Shown piece after piece: positions 26,901 to 38,508 of a stretch of 64,000 nucleotides of DNA. The first letter of the stretch is position 1. Every line of letters begins with the position of its first letter. Source of the stretch: Chrysomallon squamiferum (Eukaryota; Mollusca; Gastropoda; Neomphalida; Peltospiridae); NCBI GenBank assembly GCA_012295275.1, contig CM022671.1, positions 2,399,878-2,463,877 on the forward strand, given 5' to 3'. The notes beneath the pieces were generated by a model. That model made no database searches, was not told where the DNA came from, and saw only the letters and a list, made by a program, of their open reading frames with translations. The position numbers and the translations under genes were made by a program.

Positions 26901-27504
26901 AGAAATCACTGTAATTAAATAAAGAGGTCTCTAAAATAAATATAAATTATTATGTTTGTGTAGGTGTGTGTGTTTGTGTTTGTGTGTGATTATGAATATT
27001 AGACAACTATAAAAACTTGTTAAAAGGCATAATAAATAAATGTATGTTACAGTTAACTTACAGTAAACTAGAACAAAATTAATAATTTCAAAATTAATGG
27101 ATCAGTTTATTATGTCTTCTTTCAACAGGACAGAGATAAAACAGAGGAACATTTAAATATTAATGCTACTGTGTCTCAAACCTAACACAGACTGCAGATC
27201 TCTCATCCAAAACCTAAATGTTTTCTGAGCTTCTGAGACAGTGATTCATTATAAATTATATTATTTTAGCCTCTGAAATTAAGGTTTTAGTCTTGGTCCT
27301 TAATGTGTAGATCTTATTGGAAGGCTTGTTTGATAGAATCAATACTTACTGAATGCTGAAGATTTGCCAGTGTGATAAATCTTAAGAAGAGTTCACATCC
27401 AGATGAAATTGATGTGACACTGCTTTCTGTTTGACTCAGGGTATTTATAGCATCCTTCAGTCGAGCTCTCATCTCAGCTAATGTCTCCACTGTATAATAA
27501 AAAT

Positions 27505-27539
<35 letters not shown>

Positions 27540-28832
27540 TAATAGTAGTTGTTACTGCTTTTTCAAAATCTGGTACAAACTCATATTAATAATATTTAAT
27601 GAATTTACTTATTAAAATAGCAAACTGAAGGCAAGGACAAATTGTTTTGCACACAAGTGCACCTTTCTATATTGAAAACAATTACCTTTATTTGCTTCAA
27701 TAAATTTGAGAAGAGTTTTAATGGCAGCAACAGCAGCAGACATGTCTGGGTCATCTTTGATTAACTTGTCAAAGTAAGTCAAGATATCTGAAACACAGTT
27801 TGTCAAGTAAAAAATATTGAATTTGTTGCTTGTGTAAATAGGTGAGTCATATGTATATTTACAAGCTATTCTTTCATTTCGATATTTTCACCTGTTTTAG
27901 AAAACATTAAAAATGAAGTATACCTATATTTGTTCGGATTCATGGAAGATATGCACAGGTGAGGTAGAAATTAACAAAAAAAGTATAATTTTGCAAAAGA
28001 AATAGACTAATATAACAACTTTGCCAATAATCTATGCTAATCTGTCCTCTAATCTAACCCTGATATTAACCCATAATTATATTATGTGCATACAGACTGC
28101 AAGATATCTATATCTTAATGATGCTATGTCAGTATGTGTCACTAGGGAAATTAATAGAGAAACGAAATATATTGGAGAATTCCAGCAAAACAGATTTTAG
28201 CCTCCAACAAAATATAGAATTTTTTTTATAACTGCCAATTTTGCCATTACTGTTGACAAAAATTATACTGATGGATTTTTTCATAATCATTAAACTGTAT
28301 CTAGTACAAATACTGCTAATAAAACTGATTATACAATTTGATTACATTAAACAGAAATAAGGACCACAGCATGATATTCTGTATTATAATACATGCGGCC
28401 AAAGTATGTATACAGCACTGCATACAGAGGCATCACTGCGTACTCCTCAAACAACCGAATGAACAGGAAGTAAAGAACAGATGTCAGTGTTAATGTTACT
28501 GTTACAGTGTTAGGTTTGTTTTGTGTTAAAAACATTGAGCATGTTTTATAAAAGCATTTCTTTGATTCTATAATTTTTCAACTGACAAGACATCGTAAAT
28601 GACAAATAAATATTAATATATTATATTATTTATAATAATAATTGCTGTAACTAACCTATCAGTATCAGAGTAACTATAAAGAATAAACTATAGCGCTAAG
28701 ATTCTAAATTATTTTTTCCATTTCACTTCTGAAAGTTTTCGTGTTTATAATTTAATTTTATTTTCCTTCCAGTAATTTCGATACAAAATATAAAAAATTG
28801 TTTAAAATGCATGTTATACCTTCCCTATTCAT
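23921..28832 (-). CDS. EIF2B1: translation initiation factor eIF2B subunit alpha
   Basis: Nine coding exons: 28832-28820, 27787-27686, 27489-27350, 26893-26777, 26211-26099, 25542-25474, 25145-25070, 24638-24513 and 24076-23921. All junctions have GT-AG ends and consistent phases, giving 912 nt, 303 residues; human eIF2B-alpha has 305. The N-terminal helical region ([20 protein letters not shown]) is followed by the Rossmann-like eIF2B alpha/beta/delta family core with [38 protein letters not shown] and [19 protein letters not shown], and the protein ends in the family C-terminus [11 protein letters not shown]. It is the regulatory alpha subunit of the cytosolic exchange factor for eIF2. Its dimer bridges the eIF2B decamer and senses phosphorylated eIF2 in the integrated stress response. 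The start codon is chosen because a 13-nt first exon (MNRE) splices in phase and is conserved in both blocks. It is divergently paired with GTF2H3, with 255 bp between the ATGs. Confidence 0.97.
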
Positions 28833-29087
28833 GTTCAACAGTGTTTCAGTATTGTTTTTGATCCGAATAAAAGAAAGTTACAGATGGTGGTTTCGTCAGG
28901 AATCAGGGTGGGAGTTATGTCCCCTATTTAGTAATTGTTACGCTGCCCATGTAGATTAAGAAATGACAAGATGCCAGTTGATAGCTTTTCGTTCCGTTTC
29001 TCTGGCAGAAGTGATTTTGCAGTAAATAAACTAGGCACAAAAATGAAGTTATTGTTACATTTCATTAAGCAGATATAACTGTTAATT
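28833..29087. promoter_or_regulatory. shared bidirectional promoter of EIF2B1 and GTF2H3
   Basis: Only 255 bp separate the divergent start codons, so both core promoters and both 5' UTRs must fit here. The block around 'caggaatcagggtgggagtt' and 'gttccgtttctctgg' is conserved in the block A relic. No convincing TATA box is seen, as usual for housekeeping genes. The short coding first exons on both sides (13 nt and 7 nt) mean that the first introns are also promoter-proximal. Confidence 0.75.
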
Positions 29088-32000
29088 ATGGGCGGTATGC
29101 TTCAATATATATTTTTTGTTTCTTTATTTAAGTTTAACAGAAACAACTTTTTAAAATTACATTTTTAATTTTACAATTTTACTTTTACGTTTAACTTTAA
29201 GAATAAACTATTAAAGTATTGTTAACTATTACTATAACTAGTATTAGTATTCCTAATAATTAGTAGTAGTAATACTAACAGAATAATAAAATATAAAAAA
29301 TTAATATTTTTCTATTCAGGGCCGTATGATCTCTTTATTAAAAATATTTATTTATTTATATATCATTTATATACTTCATGAACACAGGTGATTAATAAAA
29401 AATTAAATGTGGTGTTGTTTAATAGTGGATGTTATTAAATATCGAATTGCTTTGTGGTTTTTTTCCATTAAATACTTGTGTGTGCAAAATATTATTTTAT
29501 AGATAAAAATATCAGCAGTCTTCTTGTCATTGTCCTGGACACAAATCCTGTTTGGTGGGGAGATGATGAAAATATGGAAACTGGAAAGGTATAAAATAAA
29601 ATTATATATATACATATATAAAGTAAGAAATGTGTTTATAAAATAAAAAAGAAGGTGAAAGGTAACTATCAATGATATTAACTTCATGAATATTAATTTT
29701 GTATTCTGTAATTTCTGTTTGAGGTGTATTTTAATTTTTTTTAGTAAAAGTAGACATGTATATCCAAAACAACAACACTATAAACATATTGTAAAATTTA
29801 CATGCACACATGTACATTGTATTATAATTAATATACCTTCTAATATTATGTAATATATGTAGCTTTTGTATTGTTTTTGCAGATTAGTCTTTCAAAGTGC
29901 ATGGATGCTGTCATGGTATTTGCAAATTCTCACCTTATGCTCAGTCATGAAAATAAACTTGCTGTGATAGCAGCACACACCAATCAGAGGTGAGTTTACA
30001 CTAACAAACAAGTAAATAATCTAATCCATGATTAAAGGAACAGATAATTTATTATTGTATAAATATGACTTTGGAACAACGATCTGGTATTTATTTTGTT
30101 CAGTGGTATTAACTATTAAAGGCTGGTTATTTCTAAATACTTAGAAAATAAGTGTACAAATATGAGCTTGTTTATATATATTCCATGTAAACTTTTTTGT
30201 ATTTATAATCAAATAAGACCTTTTCTGTATCCAGATTTTATTATTTGCTTTATAATTCAACAAAGAAAACCATTCCATTATGTTTATTTTTCCATAACTG
30301 TTAAGAAATACTTATGGGCTATTGCTTTAAATTAAATTATATTTTTAGTATTTCTGTTGCTATTTTTCATGACCATGTTTTGTTTACTTTTTATTTATTA
30401 TTTTACAATTATGCAACTAAATATAAATATTGTGGTATGTTTTCTGCCTTTGGAATGCAGTCAATGTGATTGTGATATATCTAATACTCAATAGTAACAT
30501 CTGATATTTACAACTGATCATTTCATTCAGATATTTTCACCTATTTTTGAAAACATTATACAAGAAGTATACTTTCATGCTGCTAAAATAATATACTATT
30601 TCAGTCAGTTCTTATATCCAAAACATGAAACAACACACAGTGGACAAGGCAACAGTCCTGTAGATATGGCTAATGATGGAAAGTATGAGTTATTTGGTCT
30701 GGTGGATGGCTACCTTCAGTCAGAGATGAAAAAACTTGTTATTAGCAGTAAGTCTTTATTATAGTTGGATGTGTGGAGTTAACCGTTAAGCCCAGAACCA
30801 TGGCATATTAATAATTATAATATTTCTATTTTTTATTGTATCACTTTTCAGTTTTTATGGATATTCTTTCACTGTAAGAATTGAGCTATTATATAAAATT
30901 TGCAAGATGCAACTTTGTAATATGAAAAAGAAAATCAGATAAATTAATAGATGATATCACTTTGTCTTGTTTAATTTATCCATAACTTTAACAACAGATC
31001 AAATTAAAACTAATATTAAATGACTTTGTAACCAGAGAACACTGTATTCTGACTGACTAATTTGGTGGAAATTGTTTTCCATTAAATAAATTCATGGACA
31101 CTATAATATGCAGTTGTAATTGTTTTTTTGTATGCAGTTATGAAGGATTTTGAGTTTTAGATCTTTTAAATTTATATGCATTATATTTATATTGATGTTT
31201 GAGGCCTGAATATAATTTATAATTACAAGCAAGGGGGAGATAATGTACTGCTCCTTCTGTAATAAATTTATGAGCTAATCTAGCAATATTTTATTGTTTT
31301 ATTTATTTGTATTTATAAATAATTTAGGTTTGGATGGTGAAATCTATCCAGATTCATTGATTGCTGGAGCTATGACAATGGCATTGTGCTGTATCCTTTA
31401 CACTGAAATTGTAATGTTAAATAGTGTGAATTAAGAAAATATTATTTCTTTCTTGTCATACAACCGTGCACAATTTTTTAGTACAGCTGGTTGTCAGATA
31501 TAAAGAACAGAAGAAGAAAAAATAGGTGATAACTGACACAATATAGTAAAAACTAGATTAGCAATGATGTATAATAAAACAGAAACTTGGAAGTTCACAA
31601 AATTTGTTTATTGATTTCACTGATCTATTGTTTGAAGGATTCTAGGACAATTACCCTACAGACAACTGCCCCCCCCCATTTTTTATTCCAGTAATGATTT
31701 TAAAGCATAATGACATATATACATGTATAAGGACAAGTTGTTTGATACTTCAAAAATAATAGACCGCATAAGAAATTAAATTCAAAGTAGCCTGTCCATA
31801 GTTCTCTAGTAAAGCTTTGTATAGCAACAGTTCATTCACAAGTACAGGTTCAACTATAACCAGGTTTACTAAGGCGCTTTTTACAAGAGTTCATTGACAC
31901 TTTTCAGTTTTCACACTTTTATGTTGTGTGCTATTCCACTCAAATAGTCCAGGACGTGTTGGTTTTTCACTCTGTCTGACCTGTCAGAACAAACACAATG

Positions 32001-35000
32001 AAGCCTCTTGGTATTTTTGATGAAGAGGTTGAGGTTCTTCCCTGCCAAACATCTGATTTATTTCCAGTTCATTAGTGCTTGTTCACACTTAAAATGTCTA
32101 TAAATTTCCAGAAATTTAGTTGGTAGTCACCAATGTTAGTCTGCACCAAATTCTTTTCCAACCTCTGGTGCTTGTTCCACATACATTGTAAAGTGGATTA
32201 TGTCTGCAACCAGCTTTGCCATACTGGCAATAGATGAAGTTGTTGTCAAAGTAATCCAGTATTTGTAATACAGAATCATCACCATCAGCTTCTGATAGTG
32301 CTTCAACAATTGCCATGAATTCGTCCACTGGAACAAATGCAATTGCAGTTATCTGATAGATCAATAAAGCAAGCTTTTCATCAGTATTGTTACAAACTGC
32401 CAAACTAATGAGTTGAATTTGGAGCCAGATGCATTGGCTCAAATGAAAGAAGCAGCCAGTCAGAGTACAGTTTAGCTGTACAGACGTGTTGCCTTCTTCC
32501 TTCACACTCATAAGAAATCATTCCACAACTGAGTTCCTTCTGTCGAAGGCAAGTTTTGGATGACCACACTCCGAGTCAGTGAACTTCATTTTATAGAATG
32601 TAATATTTTTGCTACAAGGCATAACATAATATACTGTTTCATTCATCTCAATTATAGATCACTTGCCAAATCAAAGGAAGGTTTAGCTTTGATTAATTTA
32701 TTGGAATTAATAAGCCAAATTCCTTTAATCAAATTTAATGTAACATGCTTTGACTAATTTACTGGAATGTTTGTTTGAAAATCATTCTGAATTGGGGGGC
32801 AATTGTCCTAGGGGGAAGTTGTCTAGGGGGCAGTTGTCCAGATACCATTCAAAGAGAATGTACTATTTCTGTGTTTCCATAACTGTAGTTTAAGATATTC
32901 ACAGAATGGAGAAAGAACGTTCATTTGATCAGACACTGTCTGCAAGGATTTTGGTAAATGAAATAAACATTTTCACAAGCACATTTATATTTATTTATAT
33001 ATGCATGCAAACATAAAATATTTATTACACCTACAGTATCCTGATTTTCATCTAGTGTATTTGTGTGTGTATGTGTGCATGTGTATTTATAAATATATCT
33101 GAGTGCCACCTGGAAGAGTATTTTGAATATGTAATTTAATTGTTTAATCAAGTAAAATAAAATATTGTTTTATTGATAATGAAAAAGTTAGCTTTAAGGG
33201 AAATGTTTTATATTGTTATTCTGTTCATTCATCTTAATTATAGATGACTATGCCAGATAGAATAAGTTTAAAAATACATTTTCTTTGTTTCTAGGTAATC
33301 AAAGGTTCTGAAGACAATCCTGCTCAGTATATGAACTTTATGAATGTTGTTTTTACAGCACAGAAACAGGCAAGTTTTAGTTTGTTAATCAGTAGTTCAG
33401 CAACTTGAACACAGGTCTGAAATATAATACTTTTTCCCATTCCAAACTAATGTAGTGGCAAAGTGCATGTAAACTATCACTTGTACAAAACATATTTTTA
33501 TTAAATAATTTGAATGTGACTTTGGAAATATAACTCAAGATGTTTTTTTGGTTATTTTCCCCTGATACTGTTTGTGGAGATTTATAGCTCAATATACAAC
33601 TTGTAGGCCAGAGGGATAATGGTTCATCTAAGGAATCTTCTTTAGCCTAATTCAGAAGTAAATGTATTTTAAGAATTTAAATGATTTTTTAATTACTATT
33701 TATTTTTCTGTTTCAGAATGTTTTTGTTGATGCTTGTGTTCTCGATAATGAATCAGGATTGCTTCAGCAGGTCTGTTACAATTATCCATTTATTTCTAAA
33801 AATATATTTTTTAATAACCTTTCTTTCCTCAGTTCCTGATTTAAAAAATAATAGTAATAAATAAATTGTTTTCATAATTGTTTATAAAACAAAAATCTAA
33901 CAAAACTCGCAGTTTAAATTTCAGAATTATATGTGGTAAACTTTGTTATCTCGTTAATAGTGCACATAAATACATTAAAAAAACCACAATAGAGAATACA
34001 GAACAAAAAATGTAATTTTTATTTATTTTTGACGATTTATTTTACAAGGCTTGTGACATAACAGGAGGTATATATTTAGAGATTCCACAAATGGCAGGAC
34101 TTCTTCAGTACCTCTTGGTAAGTTCTGTAGGAGGTGATAATTTTTCTTTGCAACTGTTTTTGTGTTTTTGTTGTTCCATGTATATAAAGTGTAATTGTTC
34201 TTAATAACTAAATATTAATAATATTTTACTGTCTTTTGTATTGAATGTCTTGAATATGCAAAAACTCGTGTTTGACATCAAATATTATTAATTATTAATA
34301 GTTAAAAGTTTAGGTGTTGTTACTCTTGTTTATTTTTCAGTGGATTTTCCTGCCTGATCCCAATATCCGTTCCAAACTGACTTTGCCTCCAAAAGCTCAG
34401 GTGGATTACCGAGCAGCTTGTTTCTGTCATCGAAATCTTATAGACATTGGTTATGTATGTTCTGTATGTTTATCTAGTAAGTGTTCTTCTTTTTATGCAT
34501 TTAATACAAAGAATGTTTTTTGTTGTTGTGGTTTTCTTCATATTAATTTTTACAGTTATTTATTATTTTTACTGTAAAAAAAAGAAAAGATCTAAATTTC
34601 AAATTTACAGAAATATGTTATTGCCAACTATATTTAATTCTGATTATTAGGAAAAATGTTAGTTTTCTAAGTGAAAATTGGAAGATCAAATCATAATGAT
34701 AATGTATTCAGAACAAAAAGTATATTTAACTAACTGGTTTCCAGTCTAGAAATGATATTCAGTAAGCTGATGGGTATAAAAATGAAAACTATAATTTTTC
34801 TGAATAGAGACTGTTACTATTTGTATCATTGTTACTATAATTAAATTATTATTTTTTGACTGCCTGTATTAAATTAACTGTTAATTAGATATTAATAAAA
34901 TTGTTTTCCATTTACAGTATTCTGTACATTTAGTCCCATTTGTTCAACATGTCAGTAAGTATTTTTCTTCTGAAACATTGAAATAACTCTCTCTTTACTT

Positions 35001-35520
35001 CTCTGATACTTGCAAAAACAGACAGCATACTTACTTATTGGCTACATTTGTAATGGAGTTAGCTAACTGCTAACTGCTAACTGCAAACTGTGTTACAGAA
35101 ACTAGTCTTGTCATTACTGAACGGTAATTCAAATTTCTTTCCAGTCTACTTATTTTTACTTTGAAAGTCTCTAATTTACACAATTTGATGTTGGAAAGAT
35201 TTAAATAACGTAAAATAGGTCAGAATACTTTTAGAAACATGAAGGAAGTTCAGTAGATTCTGTTACTTTAAAGTTATTGTTTCAGCTGAGTACAGTTGCC
35301 ATTTGGTTATTTTATGTTTAATGCTTATATGATTGGTTATTATTTTTATTCATATTTGAAATGATAATAAAAAGTATTGATGTAAGTAGCATAAAATTAG
35401 TATTCACTCTTAATTTCGATTCTAACATTAATATTTATCTTGATTTATTTCAGGACTACTTTCAAACTTTTGGGTCCACCAAAGCTGGGAAAGAAGAAAT
35501 TGAAGAAGACAGCAACATGA
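29088..35520 (+). CDS. GTF2H3: general transcription factor IIH subunit 3 (p34/Tfb4)
   Basis: Exons found: 29088-29094 (ATGGGCG), 29503-29588, 29883-29989, 30605-30747, 31328-31390, 33295-33369, 33717-33770, 34049-34117, 34341-34476, 34918-34954 and 35454-35520 (stop TGA). Phases agree except across the MULE-bearing intron, where one short exon is unresolved; family alignment predicts about 59 nt. The N-terminal vWA-like domain starts [16 protein letters not shown] and continues through [18 protein letters not shown]. Further Tfb4 blocks are [33 protein letters not shown] and [20 protein letters not shown]. The C-terminal C4 zinc finger is in [19 protein letters not shown] plus [17 protein letters not shown], and the protein ends in a lysine-rich tail. 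The p34 subunit binds p44 within core TFIIH, which acts in RNA polymerase II initiation and nucleotide-excision repair. The intron after 33369 has a GC donor. The decayed block A copy leaves this as the only plausible working gene. Confidence 0.93.
31065..31290. repeat. EIF2B1-derived fragment inside a GTF2H3 intron, block B copy
   Basis: This part of GTF2H3 intron 4 aligns with EIF2B1 at 26590-26820, in the same plus-strand orientation. It includes 'ttaaataaattcatggacac', the run 'tacaagcaagggggagata', and then the 3' half of EIF2B1 exon 4 in antisense ('ctgtaataaatttatgagct'). It therefore carries an exon piece, the splice donor region and downstream intron of EIF2B1. A shortened version is present in block A, so the transfer predates the segmental duplication. 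Confidence 0.8.
31482..31525 (+). other. GTF2H3: candidate for the unresolved GTF2H3 exon
   Basis: A pyrimidine-rich acceptor (caattttttag) precedes 44 nt ending at a GT (gtgata). The length has the remainder needed to join phase 1 (exon at 31328) to phase 0 (exon at 33295), and the reading has a basic run RYKEQKKKK. However, the last codon before the donor reads TAG, and the predicted exon is longer. It is either a chance match, a mis-set boundary or a real defect. Confidence 0.25.
31641..32842 (-). mobile_element. truncated Mutator-like (MULE) DNA transposon
   Basis: About 1.2 kb bounded by inverted terminal sequence: the left end reads 'tctaggacaattaccctaca' and the right end, read from outside on the other strand, 'tctggacaactgccccctag'. 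Both contain repeated GGACAA/GACAACT and C-run motifs. The matching site in block A (about 9415-9432) is uninterrupted, which fixes the boundaries and shows a filled/empty site pair. A transposase fragment lies inside on the minus strand. No intact transposase remains. A target-site duplication of about 9 bp ('tttgaagga' and 'attcaaaga') is only approximate. Confidence 0.7.
32116..32511 (-). pseudogene. MULE transposase C-terminal fragment
   Basis: A 131-codon reading frame contains [16 protein letters not shown], then [20 protein letters not shown] and a stretch with [11 protein letters not shown] and NPLYNVC. This order (GCFFH-LSQ-x-IW, then AFVP, then a Tyr/Phe-rich segment before NPL-x-NV) is characteristic of the C-terminal part of MULE transposases of the FLYWCH-associated type. 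The N-terminal catalytic part is absent and the conserved ending (RTNN...W-H) is not readable, so it cannot be active. Confidence 0.65.
33370..33375 (+). promoter_or_regulatory. GC-type 5' splice site of a GTF2H3 intron
   Basis: The exon encoding [20 protein letters not shown] and TAQKQ ends CAG, followed by 'gcaagt', the consensus of the rare GC-AG intron class. No GT donor in phase is nearby. Block A lacks the 15 bp that contain this site. Confidence 0.7.
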
Positions 35521-35999
35521 AGATGTTCAAAATAAATGTCATCACAATAAATAATATTAATTTACTGATTTTGATGTTGGGGTGTGTGTGCGTGTGTGTT
35601 TTTTGTTTTAAATACATAGCTCACATGTATGAAAAGGTGGATGGATATCTGGAAAAAAAATGTTGACACACATTTATAAAAATATTATTAAGAAAGTTAA
35701 AAGTTTCTTAAGTATGACAGTTGTAAAATATGGATGTCACCATTTGATAAATCAGTTTCATTAGAAAATAGCCTAATGGGTTTATTCTAACTATGATTTT
35801 TATCATTATTATTATTAGTACTACTACTACTACTATTATTATTATTTTATTATTATTATACATTATGTTTATACATCATGTTTTTATTTCAAAATGTTAG
35901 TAAATGTGCTAAATAAATTTGTTGACACATTTTATCTGTACATTAATGTGTTAACATCAATAAAACCAAATAAAATAATATTTAACAGAACTGTAACTT

Positions 36000-36490
36000 C
36001 CAGCCAACATTTCATAAAATAAGAGGAATATAACAGCCTCATGTGAAAATGAGGATATTTATTTGTTGTGGCAGAAGAGAAACAAACAGAACATACTTAT
36101 GTTTAGTGTTTCTGTTATGTACCGGGGGGGGAGGAATAATTAGTTGAAAGTCTGCAGACTACATTAACTGAATAAATTACTAGACAGGAAGAAAAAAAAA
36201 AAAACTCCTGAAATTAATAAACGTTAGAATAAAATATATATATATTGATAAATTCGTGAACTAATCAATCGTCGAAAAATAAAAATTATGTTTTTTTTAC
36301 GGTATAAGGGAGAGAACTCTAAAAAGATATTTATACCGTTTCTGTTTCCGTTGCCCATCTGAAAAGCAAAAATATTGGAAGTAGTTAAGTCATATGGCTA
36401 AATGGTAGAATTAATTTTTGAATGTGTATAACAAATATATAGAATATCTGAATTGTTATAAATCTAATTATTTTAAAATATAACGAAAAA
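36000..36490. repeat. dispersed repeat X, copy 1
   Basis: Aligns in direct orientation with 38990-39490. Shared landmarks are 'acagaacatacttatgttta' (second copy 'acaggacatagtcatattta'), 'ttgcccatctgaaaagc' in both, and 'atatggctaaatgg' (second copy 'catctggctaaataagg'). No coding content is visible. A repeat-U unit follows copy 1, and a partial repeat-U motif lies after copy 2. Confidence 0.7.
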
Positions 36491-36539
36491 TCAATTACCA
36501 ACAGTTTCAGATTTCAGATATTCCTAGAATTATTTAGTT

Positions 36540-36778
36540 TATTTATTTATAACTGGTGACATATTAAAATACAATCATATTTTAATAACATATTACAAAA
36601 AAAAAAAAAAAATATTTCGCATATTAGATTTTTCGATCATGTGTTAAAAAAAAAAAAATCATGGTCAAAGGGGAACAACTCTATTTTGTGTCAGAACAAA
36701 AATTATAGAAAGATTGAGTCTCCGTAAAATGCATTCGGTCACCTGTTACAAGTAAATCAATAAATAATGGTAATAGTA

Positions 36779-36809
<31 letters not shown>

Positions 36810-37208
36810 TGACAGTGGCAATAACAATAACATTTGCAGCAGTATTTGGAAGTGCGTTATGATAATACTGTATTAGTAAATGTATTTAAATAATAATAAT
36901 TATAATAATAATCCTAATCTTTGATAATTTGTAATAACTAACGAAACAAATAAAATAAAATATATTAAAATATAATCATATTTTCATAACATATTACGAA
37001 AAAAGAAAAGTTTTTTTTTTTTAAATTTTTTTTTTTTATTTATATAAAAAAGAAAAGATTATTTCGCATATTAAATTTTTCGATCATATTTGTTAAGAAA
37101 ACAAATCATGGTCTAAGGGGAACAACTCTATTTAGTGTCGGAACAAAGATCGAGTCTCCGTAAAATGCATTCGGTCACCTGTTATAAGTAAATCAATAAA
37201 TAATGGTA

Positions 37209-37251
<43 letters not shown>

Positions 37252-37586
37252 AAATAAAATTTGCAGCTGTATTTCGAAGTGTGTAATGACAATATTGTAT
37301 TAGTAAATGTATTTAAATAATAATTTTAATCATAGATAATTTGTGATAACTAAGGAAACAAAGAAAATAAGACATATCAAAAAATACAATCATATTTTAA
37401 TAACATATTACAAAAAAAAAAAAAACATTATTTCGCATATTAGATTTTTCGATCATATTTGTTAAAAAAAAAAAATAAAAAATAAATATCATTGTCTAAG
37501 GGGAACAACTCTATTTTGTGTCAGAACAAAAATCATAGAAAGATTGAGTCTCCGTAAAAGGCATTCGGTCACTTGTTATAAGTAAG

Positions 37587-37629
<43 letters not shown>

Positions 37630-37930
37630 TGAAATGATGATGAAAATAAAAATTGCAGCAGTATTTCGAAGTGTGTTATGATAATATTGTATTAGTAAAT
37701 GTATTTAAATAATAATCTTAATCATAGATAATTTGTGATAACTAAGGAAACAAATAAAATAAGACATATTAAAATACAATCATATTTTAATAACATATTA
37801 CAAAGATAAAAAAAAAAAAAAAAAATTATTTCACATATTAGACATATGTTAAAAAAAAAAATCATGGTCTAAGGGGAACAACTCTGTTTTGTGTGGAACA
37901 AAAAACGTAAAAATTCGGTCACGAGTTATA

Positions 37931-37984
<54 letters not shown>

Positions 37985-38071
37985 TATTAATTATTATTAT
38001 TATTTAAATACATTTACTAATACAATATTATCATAACACACTTCGAAATGCTGCTGCAAATTTTATTGTCA

Positions 38072-38102
<31 letters not shown>

Positions 38103-38435
38103 CTTTACTTTACTTTACTTATAACTGGTGATCGAATGCATTTTACGGAGACTCAATCTTTCTATGATTATTGTTGGGACACAAAATAGAGTTGTTCCCC
38201 TTAGACCATGATTTGTTTTTCTTAAGAACTATGATCGAAAAACCTAATATTCGAAATAATCTCTGTTTTTGGTAATATGTTATTAAAATATGATTATATT
38301 TTAATATATTTTATTTTCTTTGTTTCGTTAGTTATCACAAATTATCAAAGATTAGGATTATTATTATTATTTAAATACATTTACTTATACAGTATTATCA
38401 TAACGCACTTCGAAATACTGCAGCAATTTTTATTG

Positions 38436-38508
<73 letters not shown>

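Larger units (their letters stand above)
21461..36020. repeat. segmental duplication, block B (retained copy)
   Basis: Direct-orientation partner of block A at 343-12335. It holds the intact EIF2B1 gene, the GTF2H3 gene, their shared promoter and a MULE insertion that A lacks. The A and B starts are about 21.1 kb apart, and non-duplicated DNA with the EGF-receptor gene separates the blocks. Confidence 0.93.

Noticed and set aside
343-36020. Blocks A and B as two haplotypes of one locus wrongly placed in tandem
   Set aside because: Divergence includes many fixed disabling changes in A, exon deletions and a transposon difference, and unique DNA separates the blocks; long-read proof is still lacking.
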